Of a stretch of DNA of 36,817 nt, positions 18,163 through 26,296 are shown piece after piece (the stretch's first letter is position 1; each line of letters starts with the position of its first letter). The notes below the pieces were generated by a model. The model ran no database searches. It saw nothing but the letters and a program-made list of their open reading frames with translations, and was not told the origin of the DNA. This stretch comes from Poindextera sp035604135 (GTDB lineage Bacteria > Pseudomonadota > Alphaproteobacteria > Caulobacterales > Caulobacteraceae), in assembly GCA_035604135.1 (NCBI GenBank), contig DATNJB010000051.1, positions 1 to 36,817 of the forward strand. The letters run 5' to 3'. Both the position numbers and the translations under genes were made by a program.

Positions 18163-18201
18163 GTCACAAATTTACAAAACTTGCTAGGTCCCATTTGCAC
18201 A
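18163..18201. promoter_or_regulatory. Candidate ScfR operator between regulator and aceA
   Basis: The sequence GTCACAAATTTACAAAAC (18163-18180) holds TTTACAAA at 18171-18178, one base from the TTTGCAAA element recognised by ScfR-family regulators such as PccR and RamB. A second near match, TTTGCACA, lies at 18194-18201. Both sit 12-50 bp upstream of the regulator start codon and more than 130 bp upstream of aceA. The stretch is clearly AT-richer than its surroundings. Binding is inferred from motif and position. Confidence 0.5.
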
Positions 18202-18331
18202 ACGCGGCCTTTTCTGCGCGCGCGGGGCGATGCCAAGCGCCCGCTGGAGGGCTAGTGAAAACGAGACCCACAGCCAGGCTCTCGCGGCCTCCCTCGCGCA
18301 TGCCTGGTCGGTGACGGAGCAAGAGATCGAG

Positions 18332-19930
18332 ATGTCGTACTCGCAACAGACCGCGAAGCTGAACCAGCTGATCAAGGCCAAGGGCGGCGCCTGGGACGGC
18401 ATCCACGCCGAATCCGTCGTGCGCATGCGGCTGCAGAACCGCTTCCTCACCGGCCTCGACATCGCCCGCTACACGGCCGCGATCATGCGCAAGGACATGG
18501 CGGCCTATGACGCCGATCCGGCCAACTACACCCAGAGCCTCGGCTGCTGGCACGGCTTCATCGCCCAACAGCAGATGATCGCGATCAAGAAGCACTTCGG
18601 CTCGACGCAAGGCCGCTACATCTACCTCTCGGGCTGGATGGTCGCGGCGCTCAGGTCCGAGTTCGGTCCCCTGCCCGACCAGTCGATGCACGAGAAGACC
18701 GCCGTGCCGGCGCTGATCGAGGAAATCTACACCTTCTTGAAGCAGGCGGACGCCCGCGAGCTCAGCCTGCTCTTCCGCGACCTCGATGCCGCCCGCGCGG
18801 CCGGGGACGAGGTGAAGGAAAAGAAGATCCAGGGCCAGATCGACAACTTCCAGACCCACGTCGCCCCGATCATCGCCGACATCGACGCGGGCTTCGGCAA
18901 CGCCGAGGCGACCTATCTCCTGGCCAAGAAGATGATCCAGGCGGGCGCCTGCGCGCTGCAGATCGAAAATCAGGTCTCCGACGAGAAGCAGTGCGGCCAC
19001 CAGGACGGCAAGGTCACCGTCCCGCACGACGTCTTCCTGGCCAAGGTCAGGGCCTGCCGCTACGCCTTCCTCGAGCTGGGCGTCGATGACGGGATCATCG
19101 TGACCCGCACCGACTCGCTCGGCGCCGGCCTGACCCAACAGATCGCCGTCAGCCACGAGGTGGGCGACATCGGCGACCAGTACAACAGCTTCCTCGACTG
19201 CGAGGCGGTCGACGCCAGCGCCGTCGGCAACGGCGACGTCGTCATCACCCGCGGCGGCAAGCTGATGCGGCCCAAGCGCCTGGCCTCCAATCTCTACCAG
19301 TTCCGCGCGGGCACCGGCGAGGACCGCTGCGTGCTCGACTGCATCACCAGCTTGCAGAACGGCGCCGACCTGCTCTGGATCGAGACCGAGAAACCGCACG
19401 TCGAGCAGATCGCCGGCATGGTCGACCGCATCAAGAAGGTCATCCCGAACGCCAAGCTCGCCTACAACAACTCGCCGTCGTTCAACTGGACGCTGAACTT
19501 CCGCCAGCAGGTCTATGACGCCTGGAAGGCGGCCGGAAAGGACGTCTCGGCTTACGAGCGCGAGCACCTGATGAGCGGCGACTACGACGCAACCGCCCTC
19601 GGCTCCGAAGCCGACGAGCGCATCCGCACCTTCCAGGCGGACGCGTCCAAGCGGGCGGGGATCTTCCACCACCTGATCACGCTGCCGACCTATCACACCG
19701 CGGCGCTGTCGACCGACAACCTCGCCCGCGACTACTTCGGGGCCGAGGGCATGTTGGGCTACGTCGCCAACATCCAGCGCGAGGAGATCCGCCAGGGCAT
19801 CGCGACGGTGAAGCACCAGAACATGTCCGGCTCCGACATCGGCGACGACCACAAGGAGTACTTCGCCGGCGAAGCCGCCCTGAAAGCCGGCGGCGCCAAC
19901 AACACCATGAACCAGTTCGCCGCCGAGTAG
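18332..19930 (+). CDS. aceA: Isocitrate lyase
   Basis: Isocitrate lyase splits isocitrate into glyoxylate and succinate, the first step of the glyoxylate shunt. The 532-residue protein belongs to the longer class of lyases, with insertions compared with the 430-residue E. coli enzyme. The catalytic motif is KQCGH at 219-223 with Cys221; the Mg2+-binding stretch IADIDAGFGN lies at 181-190; YNNSPSFNW forms part of the substrate site. The ATG at 18332 has AGAGA 5 bases upstream; the frame is open upstream to 18230, but the added residues do not resemble the family. It is divergent from the ScfR regulator and convergent with malate synthase G. Confidence 0.95.
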   Translation: MSYSQQTAKLNQLIKAKGGAWDGIHAESVVRMRLQNRFLTGLDIARYTAAIMRKDMAAYDADPANYTQSLGCWHGFIAQQQMIAIKKHFGSTQGRYIYLSGWMVAALRSEFGPLPDQSMHEKTAVPALIEEIYTFLKQADARELSLLFRDLDAARAAGDEVKEKKIQGQIDNFQTHVAPIIADIDAGFGNAEATYLLAKKMIQAGACALQIENQVSDEKQCGHQDGKVTVPHDVFLAKVRACRYAFLELGVDDGIIVTRTDSLGAGLTQQIAVSHEVGDIGDQYNSFLDCEAVDASAVGNGDVVITRGGKLMRPKRLASNLYQFRAGTGEDRCVLDCITSLQNGADLLWIETEKPHVEQIAGMVDRIKKVIPNAKLAYNNSPSFNWTLNFRQQVYDAWKAAGKDVSAYEREHLMSGDYDATALGSEADERIRTFQADASKRAGIFHHLITLPTYHTAALSTDNLARDYFGAEGMLGYVANIQREEIRQGIATVKHQNMSGSDIGDDHKEYFAGEAALKAGGANNTMNQFAAE

Positions 19931-19955
19931 CTTCGGCTACCTGCGAGGGGATGGG

Positions 19956-19987
19956 ACGGCCCGGGGCGAAAGATCCCGGGCCGTTTC
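19956..19987 (+). terminator. Strong hairpin terminator after aceA
   Basis: A perfect 10-bp stem pairs ACGGCCCGGG (19956-19965) with its complement at 19975-19984 around a 9-base loop, followed by TTTCG. It lies 25 bp after the aceA stop and 46 bp from the convergent glcB stop, so it probably ends aceA transcription and may also insulate glcB. Confidence 0.75.
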
Positions 19988-20030
19988 GCTTTCGGCACGG
20001 CGCACTGATCCTCCCCTTACGGTGGAGGAC

Positions 20031-22190
20031 CTACCGCTGCGCCCCTTTCGCCACCCGCCGCCACTTGTGCAGCAAGGGCTCGGTATAGCCGTTGGGTTGG
20101 GATGCGCCCTTGAGCACCAGCTCGCGGGCGGCGGCGAACGCCGGGCCGTCGTAAGCCGGGGCCATCGGCGTGTAGGCCGCATCGTCGGCGTTCTGGCGAT
20201 CGACCACCAGCGCCATGCGCTTGAGGCTCGCTTCCACCTCCGCCTCGGTGAGCACGCCGTGGCGGAGCCAGTTGGCGAGCAGTTGCGAGGAGATGCGCAA
20301 GGTGGCGCGGTCCTCCATCAGCCCGACGTCATGGATGTCGGGCACCTTGGAGCAGCCGACGCCCTGGTCGATCCAGCGCACGACGTAGCCCAGGATGCTC
20401 TGGCAGTTGTCGTCGAGCTCCTCCCTCACCTCCTCTGGCCGGAAGTTGCGCCCGAGCGCGAGGGGCGGGGTCAGCAGCGCGGTCAGGCCTTCCACGGGAT
20501 CGCCGGCCAGTTCGTCCTGGCGCTTCAAGACGTCGACCGCGTGGTAGTGCAACGCGTGCAGCGTCGCCGCCGTCGGCGACGGCACCCACGCGGTGTTCGC
20601 CCCCGCCCTCGGGTGGGCGATCTTCTGTTCCAGCATGTCGGCCATGCGATCGGGCGCGGCCCACATCCCCTTGCCGATCTGGGCGCGGCCCTTCAGGCCC
20701 GCGGCGAGGCCGATCTGCACGTTCCTGAGCTCGTAGGACTTGATCCAGGGCGTGGCGCGCATCTCGGCCTTGCGCACCATCGGCCCGCCTTCCATCGCGG
20801 TGTGGATCTCGTCGCCCGTGCGATCGAGGAAGCCGGTGTTGATGAAGACGAGCCGCTCGCGCGCCGCGTGGATGCAACCGGCAAGGTTGGCCGATGTGCG
20901 CCGCTCCTCGTCCATGACGCCGACCTTCAGGGTGTTCGGCGCCATGCCAAGGATGGCCTCGACCCGGCCGAACAGCTCGACGGTGTGGGCGACCTCGTTC
21001 GGACCGTGCATCTTAGGCTTGACGACGTAGACCGAGCCCGTGCGGCTGTTCTTGTGGACGCCCAGCCCGCGGAGGTCGTAGAGCGCGGCCGCGCCGGTCG
21101 CCAGTGCGTCGAGGAATCCCTCTGGGATCGGCGCCCCGTCCGCCGTCTCCACCGCGTCGGTGTGCATGTGGTGGCCGACATGGCGGACCAGGAGGAGCGC
21201 CCGGCCGGGCAGCACGAGCTCGTCGCCGGCCGGCGTCGCATAGCGGCGGTCGGGCGCCAGGCGGCGGGTGATCAGCCGCCCGTCCTTCTCCAGATCGGCG
21301 TTCAGGTCGCCCTTCATCAGGCCGAGCCAGTTGCGATAGACCAGCGTCTTGTCCTCGGCATCGACGGCCGAGACGGAATCCTCGCAGTCGATGATGGTGG
21401 TCACCGCCGACTCCACGATGACGTCGGCGACGCCGGCCGCATCGTCCTTGCCGATGGCGTGCGCTCGATCGATGGCGATCTCGATGTGCAGCCCGTGGAT
21501 GCGCAGCAACACCGCCGACGGCGCCGCCGCTTCGCCACGGTAGCCGACGAACTGGGCGGGATCGCTCAGGACGCGGTCGCCGGCGGCGGTTCTGACCACC
21601 AGCGCTCCATTCTCGACGGCATAGCCGGTGGCGTCCGCGTGCTTGGCGCCCGCGATCGGCGCGGCCACGTCTAGCGCGGCCCTGGCGCGGGCGATGACCT
21701 TGGCGCCGCGCACCGGGTTGTAGGCGCCGCCGCGGGTCGCCCCGCCGCTCTCGTCGATGGCGTCTGTGCCGTAGAGCGCGTCGTAAAGACTGCCCCAGCG
21801 CGCGTTGGCGGCGTTCAGCGCGTAGCGGGCGTTGGTGATCGGGACGACGAGCTGCGGCCCGGGGATGTGGCTGAACTCAGGGTCGACGTTCTCCGTCGAC
21901 ACTGAGAACGCTGGCGGCTCGGCCGCGAGGTACCCAATCGAGCGCAGGAAGGCCTCCTCGGCCGCGACATCGATGGCGCCGTCGCGACGCTCGCGATACC
22001 AGCCGTCGATCGCCGCCTGCAGCGCGTCGCGCCGCTCGAGCAGCGCCCGATTGCGCGGACCAAGGTCGGTCACAAGGGAGGCCAGCCCCTCCCAGAAGCG
22101 CTCCGCCGGGATGCCAAGGCCGGGCAATAGGTCACGCTCGACGAACGCGGCCAGGCCGGGATCGATGACGAGATCGGCTCGAGTGGTCAT
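20031..22190 (-). CDS. glcB: Malate synthase G
   Basis: The enzyme condenses glyoxylate with acetyl-CoA to malate, completing the glyoxylate shunt. At 719 residues it matches the monomeric G form (about 720) rather than the shorter A form. Seen are AKMHGPNEV-like segment KPKMHGPNEVAHT, EERRTSANLAGCI, the conserved cysteine in GVGCSKVPDIHDV (about 612), and the catalytic base aspartate in MEDRATLRISSQ (about 625). The ATG at 22190 has GGAG a few bases upstream. The gene is convergent with isocitrate lyase and divergent from the LolA-like gene across 176 bp. No TTTGCAAA-like element was seen in its upstream region, so its control may differ from that of aceA. Confidence 0.95.
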   Translation of the reverse strand: MTTRADLVIDPGLAAFVERDLLPGLGIPAERFWEGLASLVTDLGPRNRALLERRDALQAAIDGWYRERRDGAIDVAAEEAFLRSIGYLAAEPPAFSVSTENVDPEFSHIPGPQLVVPITNARYALNAANARWGSLYDALYGTDAIDESGGATRGGAYNPVRGAKVIARARAALDVAAPIAGAKHADATGYAVENGALVVRTAAGDRVLSDPAQFVGYRGEAAAPSAVLLRIHGLHIEIAIDRAHAIGKDDAAGVADVIVESAVTTIIDCEDSVSAVDAEDKTLVYRNWLGLMKGDLNADLEKDGRLITRRLAPDRRYATPAGDELVLPGRALLLVRHVGHHMHTDAVETADGAPIPEGFLDALATGAAALYDLRGLGVHKNSRTGSVYVVKPKMHGPNEVAHTVELFGRVEAILGMAPNTLKVGVMDEERRTSANLAGCIHAARERLVFINTGFLDRTGDEIHTAMEGGPMVRKAEMRATPWIKSYELRNVQIGLAAGLKGRAQIGKGMWAAPDRMADMLEQKIAHPRAGANTAWVPSPTAATLHALHYHAVDVLKRQDELAGDPVEGLTALLTPPLALGRNFRPEEVREELDDNCQSILGYVVRWIDQGVGCSKVPDIHDVGLMEDRATLRISSQLLANWLRHGVLTEAEVEASLKRMALVVDRQNADDAAYTPMAPAYDGPAFAAARELVLKGASQPNGYTEPLLHKWRRVAKGAQR

Positions 22191-22366
22191 CAGGCGCTCC
22201 AGACGTGTTCCTTCGCGTCAAGCCGATAAGGGCCGGCGGCGCTCCCGTCCAGTTGGCAAGACCTCACCCTCGCCGCCTGCTCCGGAATTCCTCACGCACG
22301 GCGGGCCGGCGGTCTAGACTGGCGCCGTTCCGGCCCGCGGTCCGTGGCCGACGCGAGGACAACGCC

Positions 22367-23122
22367 ATGCGGGCTGCCTACGCCATCGTCCCCCTGACTT
22401 GCGCCATAGCGGCCTCCGCCGGCGCCGCCTCGGCCCCCAACGCCGACGCCATCCTTCAGCGGGCCTTCGACAACTATCGCGCCAAGAGTTCCGTGACGAC
22501 GGTGGCGATGACCATCCACCGTCCGACCTGGGAGCGGCGCTTGAGCGTGAGGGCGTGGACGCAAGGCATGGACGATGCGCTTGTGCGCTTCACCGCGCCG
22601 GCGGCCGACGCCGGCAACGCGACCTTGAAGCTCGGCACGGACACCTGGGTCTACAATCCCAAGCTCAACCAGGTGATCAAGCTGCCGGCGAGTATGCTGA
22701 GCCAGTCGTGGATGGGCTCGGACTTCTCCTACAACGACCTCGCCAAGTCCGACGACCTGATCACCGAGTACACCCACCGCCTGATCGCCACCGACCAGAC
22801 GGGCGGGCACACGGTCTGGACCATCGAGGCCGATCCGAAGCCGGGCGCGCCGGTCGTCTGGGGCAAGGTCGTCTTGAAGATCCGCGACGACAACGTCTTC
22901 GTCGAAGAGACCTTCTACGACCAGGACATGAAGCCGGCGCGGCAGATGACCGCCGACAAGATCGGGCTCTTGGCCGGGCGCGCCTACCCGGTGATGATGA
23001 CCATGCATCCGCTGGATGAGCCCAACCAGTGGACGCGCATCGAGACCGACGACGGGCGCTTCGACGTCAGCGTCCCGGGCTACTTCTTCACGCTCTCGAA
23101 CCTGCAGAACCCAAGGTCCTAA
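22367..23122 (+). CDS. LolA-like outer-membrane lipoprotein-sorting protein
   Basis: This 251-residue exported protein has a signal peptide of about 21 residues ending in GAASA, then a single LolA-like domain of the type annotated as outer-membrane lipoprotein-sorting protein. Typical segments are ALVRFTAPAADAGNATLK, WVYNPKLNQVIKLP and MLSQSWMGSDFSYNDL. The fold is an open hydrophobic half-barrel that binds acyl chains in the periplasm. It is not the standard LolA, and its cargo is unknown. The ATG at 22367 has GAGGA 7 bases upstream. It is the first gene of a five-gene module, only 27 bp before the first permease, so it is likely the periplasmic carrier of that system. Confidence 0.88.
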   Translation: MRAAYAIVPLTCAIAASAGAASAPNADAILQRAFDNYRAKSSVTTVAMTIHRPTWERRLSVRAWTQGMDDALVRFTAPAADAGNATLKLGTDTWVYNPKLNQVIKLPASMLSQSWMGSDFSYNDLAKSDDLITEYTHRLIATDQTGGHTVWTIEADPKPGAPVVWGKVVLKIRDDNVFVEETFYDQDMKPARQMTADKIGLLAGRAYPVMMTMHPLDEPNQWTRIETDDGRFDVSVPGYFFTLSNLQNPRS

Positions 23123-23149
23123 AGCGCCATGCTTGCCGCGCTCGCCTGG

Positions 23150-24349
23150 CGCAACCTCTGGCGACGGCCGCAGCGGACGCTGCTCAGCCTGCTCAGCGTC
23201 GCCATCGTCTCGGGCCTCTTGGTGTTCATCCTGTCGTTCCAGGACGGGGTCTATGGGCAGATGAAAGAGACGACGCTGCGCATCTTCGACGGTTACGCCC
23301 AGCTGCAGGCGCCCGGCTTCGCCGACGATCCGACGCTCGACCGGGCCATCGTCCAGCCCGAGCAGCTGGCGCATGAGGCCGAGGGGGTCCCCGGCGTGAC
23401 CGTGGCCGCGCCCAGGGTCAACGGCTTCGCCATCCTCGCCAACGGCCCGCGCAGCTACGCCGCCATCGTGGTCGGCGTCGACCCGGCGAGCGAAGCCCGC
23501 ATCTCGTCGATCGCCTCGACGATCCAGGAGGGCCGCTACCTCACCGCGAGCGACACAAATTCCGCCATCCTGGGCGACCTCCTAGCCAAGAACCTCGGCG
23601 TCGGCGTCGGCGGCAAGGTGACGATGCTGGGCTCGGCGCGCGACGGCTCGGTGGCGGCCGACGTGCTTCAGGTCGCCGGCATCTACCATTCTGGCGTCCC
23701 GGAACTCGACCGCACCATCCTGGAAATGCCGTTCGCCCGCGCGCAGGACACGTTCCAGATGCAGGACACCGCCAACACGATCGCGCTCAGCGGACCGTCC
23801 TTGAGCTCGGTCGACCACGCCCTGCCCGTTCTCGAGGCCCTCGCGCGGCGGACCGGCGTCTCGGTGCGCGATTGGCAGGACATGGAGCCGGCCATGCGCG
23901 ACGTGATCGACCTCAAGTATGCGACCTCGATGCTGTTCTACGCGAGCCTGGTGCTGGTCGTCGCCTTCATCATCCTCAACACCCTCCTGATGAGCGTGCT
24001 GGAGCGCACGCGGGAGTTCGGCATGCTGCTGGCGCTCGGCATGCGGCCATCGCAGATCGGGACCATGGTCTGGACCGAGCTTCTCGCGCTGGCGCTGATC
24101 GGCTGTGCGATCGGAGTGGCGATCGGCGGCGGCGTCACGCTTTGGCTGCAGTCCACCGGCATCCTCTTTCCGATCGACCCCAAGCTGCTCGCCCAGTTCG
24201 GCGTGCCGTCCAGGCTCTATCCCAGCCTCAGCCTGTTCAGCGCGCTCGCCGGGCCTGGCGCGCTTGTCCTGGCGATCGCGATTGGCGGGCTCGTACCGTT
24301 CCTGCGGGTGCTGAGGCTCACGCCGGCGCTCGCCATGCGGGGCGCCTGA
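23150..24349 (+). CDS. FtsX-type ABC transporter permease (first subunit)
   Basis: This permease of the MacB/LolC-LolE type has one N-terminal transmembrane helix, a periplasmic domain of about 220 residues, and three C-terminal helices forming the FtsX domain. The N-terminal WRNLWRRPQRTLLS and the C-terminal ERTREFGMLLALGMRP (coupling helix region) are hallmarks. The first methionine of the frame is an ATG at 23150, giving 399 residues if the frame is counted from there; the full 406-residue frame from 23129 starts MLAALAWRNL and matches its partner permease better. Family members extract lipidated or hydrophobic cargo from the inner membrane. Its stop overlaps the start of the second permease by one base (TGATG), so the two are translationally coupled. 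Confidence 0.85.
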   Translation, partial: RNLWRRPQRTLLSLLSVAIVSGLLVFILSFQDGVYGQMKETTLRIFDGYAQLQAPGFADDPTLDRAIVQPEQLAHEAEGVPGVTVAAPRVNGFAILANGPRSYAAIVVGVDPASEARISSIASTIQEGRYLTASDTNSAILGDLLAKNLGVGVGGKVTMLGSARDGSVAADVLQVAGIYHSGVPELDRTILEMPFARAQDTFQMQDTANTIALSGPSLSSVDHALPVLEALARRTGVSVRDWQDMEPAMRDVIDLKYATSMLFYASLVLVVAFIILNTLLMSVLERTREFGMLLALGMRPSQIGTMVWTELLALALIGCAIGVAIGGGVTLWLQSTGILFPIDPKLLAQFGVPSRLYPSLSLFSALAGPGALVLAIAIGGLVPFLRVLRLTPALAMRGA

Positions 24350-25572
24350 TGAACCGGCTCTGGATGCTCGGCCCGCTGGCCTGGCGCAACCTGTGGCGCA
24401 ACCCGAGGCGGACGCTGATCACGCTGGCCGTCGTCGCCGTCGGCGTCTGGTCGATCCTGGCGTTCGACGTGATGTTCAAGGCGTGGGAGCAGAGCAGCCT
24501 GGAAGAGAGTCTGCGGCTCCTCACCGGCGAGGGCCAGATCCACGCCACTGGCTATCTCGACGACCCCGGCGTCGGCCATTCGATGCCCTATCGCTCCGGC
24601 GCGCTCTTGGGCGCCCTGAACGGTCCGGCGGTCGGCGCCTGGGCGCCGCGCGTGCGCGTGCCGGCGATCATCCAGAGCGAATACCGCACCCGCGCCATCA
24701 CCCTCGTTGGCGTCGAGCCCGCGGCCGAGCGCCGGGTCTCCGACCTGCCTGGCCAGATCCTCGCCGGCCGTTACCTCGCGAACGACCGCGAGATCGGCAT
24801 CGTGATCGGCGGCGACCTGGCGGTGAAGCTGAAGACCCGGCTGGGCAAGCGGGTGATCGTGATGGCGCAGGCGGCGGACGGCCACCTGGCCGAGGCCGGG
24901 CTGCCGATCATCGGCCTCTTCGGCAACACCACCCCTGCCCAGGACGAATATGCGTTCGTGGGTCTCGGCGCCGCCCAATCGACGCTCGGTCTCAACGGCC
25001 AGCTCTCCGAGATCGCTTTCGACGCCGGCCCCAGCGCCAAGCTCGAAGACACGGTGGCGGCGCTTCAGCGCGCGGCGCCTGGCCTCGACACCGAGACGTG
25101 GATGGCGCTCTCGCCGCTCGCCTACACAATGCAACAGTTCTCCACGAGCTACACCGCGATCTGGCTGATGGTGATGTTCGTGCTGATGGCTATCGGCATC
25201 GTGAACACCCAGCTGATGGCCGTCTTCGAGCGCACGCGCGAGTTCGGGTTGATGCAGGCGCTTGGCATGCGCCCGGCGACGATCGTCGCCCAGGTGATGC
25301 TGGAATCGGCGCTGCTGATCGGCGTCGGCGTCCTCTGTGGCATCGTGCTCATGGCGGTGACGCTCCTGCCGTTTACGAACGGGCTCAGCCTGGGCTTCCT
25401 ATCCGCCGGCTCGGAAATGGCCGGCGGCGGCGGCGTGCTCTATCCGAGGCTCGATCCGGTCGACACAGTCGTCTACGCCACGATCGTCTGGGTCTTGGGC
25501 GTGATGACCACGCTGTGGCCGGCGCGGACGGCGGCGCGGACGCCGCCCGTGGTCGCAATGGCGGCGAATTGA
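24349..25572 (+). CDS. FtsX-type ABC transporter permease (second subunit)
   Basis: This 407-residue permease is a paralogue of the one encoded just upstream, with the same plan: N-terminal helix after LAWRNLWRNPRRTLIT, a periplasmic domain of about 220 residues, and three C-terminal helices with ERTREFGLMQALGMRP. The two would form a heterodimer like LolC-LolE. The start is the ATG at 24349 that shares a base with the preceding stop; the open frame further upstream overlaps the first permease and is a shadow. It is followed by the ATPase gene after 19 bp. What it moves is not known; the LolA-like and beta-barrel neighbours point to lipid or lipoprotein cargo. Confidence 0.9.
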   Translation: MNRLWMLGPLAWRNLWRNPRRTLITLAVVAVGVWSILAFDVMFKAWEQSSLEESLRLLTGEGQIHATGYLDDPGVGHSMPYRSGALLGALNGPAVGAWAPRVRVPAIIQSEYRTRAITLVGVEPAAERRVSDLPGQILAGRYLANDREIGIVIGGDLAVKLKTRLGKRVIVMAQAADGHLAEAGLPIIGLFGNTTPAQDEYAFVGLGAAQSTLGLNGQLSEIAFDAGPSAKLEDTVAALQRAAPGLDTETWMALSPLAYTMQQFSTSYTAIWLMVMFVLMAIGIVNTQLMAVFERTREFGLMQALGMRPATIVAQVMLESALLIGVGVLCGIVLMAVTLLPFTNGLSLGFLSAGSEMAGGGGVLYPRLDPVDTVVYATIVWVLGVMTTLWPARTAARTPPVVAMAAN

Positions 25573-25591
25573 GGCTTAAGGGGAGCCCACG

Positions 25592-26296
25592 ATGAGCGCG
25601 ATCATCCAGTGCCGCGGCGTGACGAAGATCTATCGCCAGGGCTCGGTCGACGTGCCGGCGCTGCGCGGCGTCGATCTCGATGTCGAGGCCGGCGATTTCG
25701 CCACGCTCTCCGGGCCTTCGGGCTCGGGCAAGACCACGCTGCTCAGCCTGATCGGCGGCCTCGATCGGCCGACGGCCGGCGAGATCAGCGTCGAGGGCCA
25801 GCCGATCACCGCCATGCCGGCGGCCCAGCTCGCGGACCTTCGCCTGCACAAGATCGGCTTCGTCTTCCAGACCTACAGCCTGATCCCCGTCCTGTCGGCG
25901 GTGGAGAATGTCGAGTTCGTCCTGCGCCTTCTGGGCCGCCCCGCCGCCGAGCGGCTGGCGCGCGCCCGCGCGGTGTTGCGCGAGGTCGGCCTCGAAGGCC
26001 TTGAGGACCGGCGCCCCGCCAAGCTCTCGGGCGGCCAGCAACAGCGCGTCGCCGTCGCCCGGGCGCTCGCGCCGGAACCGGCGATCGTGCTCGCCGACGA
26101 GCCGACCGCCAACCTCGACTCCAAGAACGCCGAGGAGCTGATCGCGCTGATGGCCAGCCTGAACACCGCCTCGGGCGCGACCTTCCTGATCGCCACCCAC
26201 GACTCGCGCGTGATCGCCCACTCCCGGCGCAGGATCGAAATGGTCGACGGACGGATCACCGCCGATGAGCGCCAGCCCGTCCTGGCCGGGGCGTAA
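25592..26296 (+). CDS. LolD/MacB-like ABC transporter ATP-binding protein
   Basis: This 234-residue ATPase has Walker A GPSGSGKT (41-48), a Q-loop VFQTYSLIP (91-99), the signature LSGGQQQRVAVARAL (145-159), Walker B AIVLADEPT (164-172) and the switch histidine in ATHDSR (201-206). The Q-loop and signature wording are those of the LolD/MacB/YtrE group that pairs with FtsX-type permeases. It would power the heterodimer encoded by the two genes upstream. It has a GGGGAG-like ribosome-binding site 19 bp after the permease stop. Its last 32 bases overlap the start of the beta-barrel gene in another frame, which argues for one co-translated operon. Confidence 0.92.
   Translation: MSAIIQCRGVTKIYRQGSVDVPALRGVDLDVEAGDFATLSGPSGSGKTTLLSLIGGLDRPTAGEISVEGQPITAMPAAQLADLRLHKIGFVFQTYSLIPVLSAVENVEFVLRLLGRPAAERLARARAVLREVGLEGLEDRRPAKLSGGQQQRVAVARALAPEPAIVLADEPTANLDSKNAEELIALMASLNTASGATFLIATHDSRVIAHSRRRIEMVDGRITADERQPVLAGA

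Noticed and set aside
18164..19852. 562-codon minus-strand frame over isocitrate lyase
   Set aside because: It is antisense to aceA, whose catalytic motifs are intact; the frame translates to a low-complexity Val/Leu/Asp-rich sequence.
22191..22366. ScfR-type operator upstream of glcB
   Set aside because: No TTTGCAAA-like element was found in this region.
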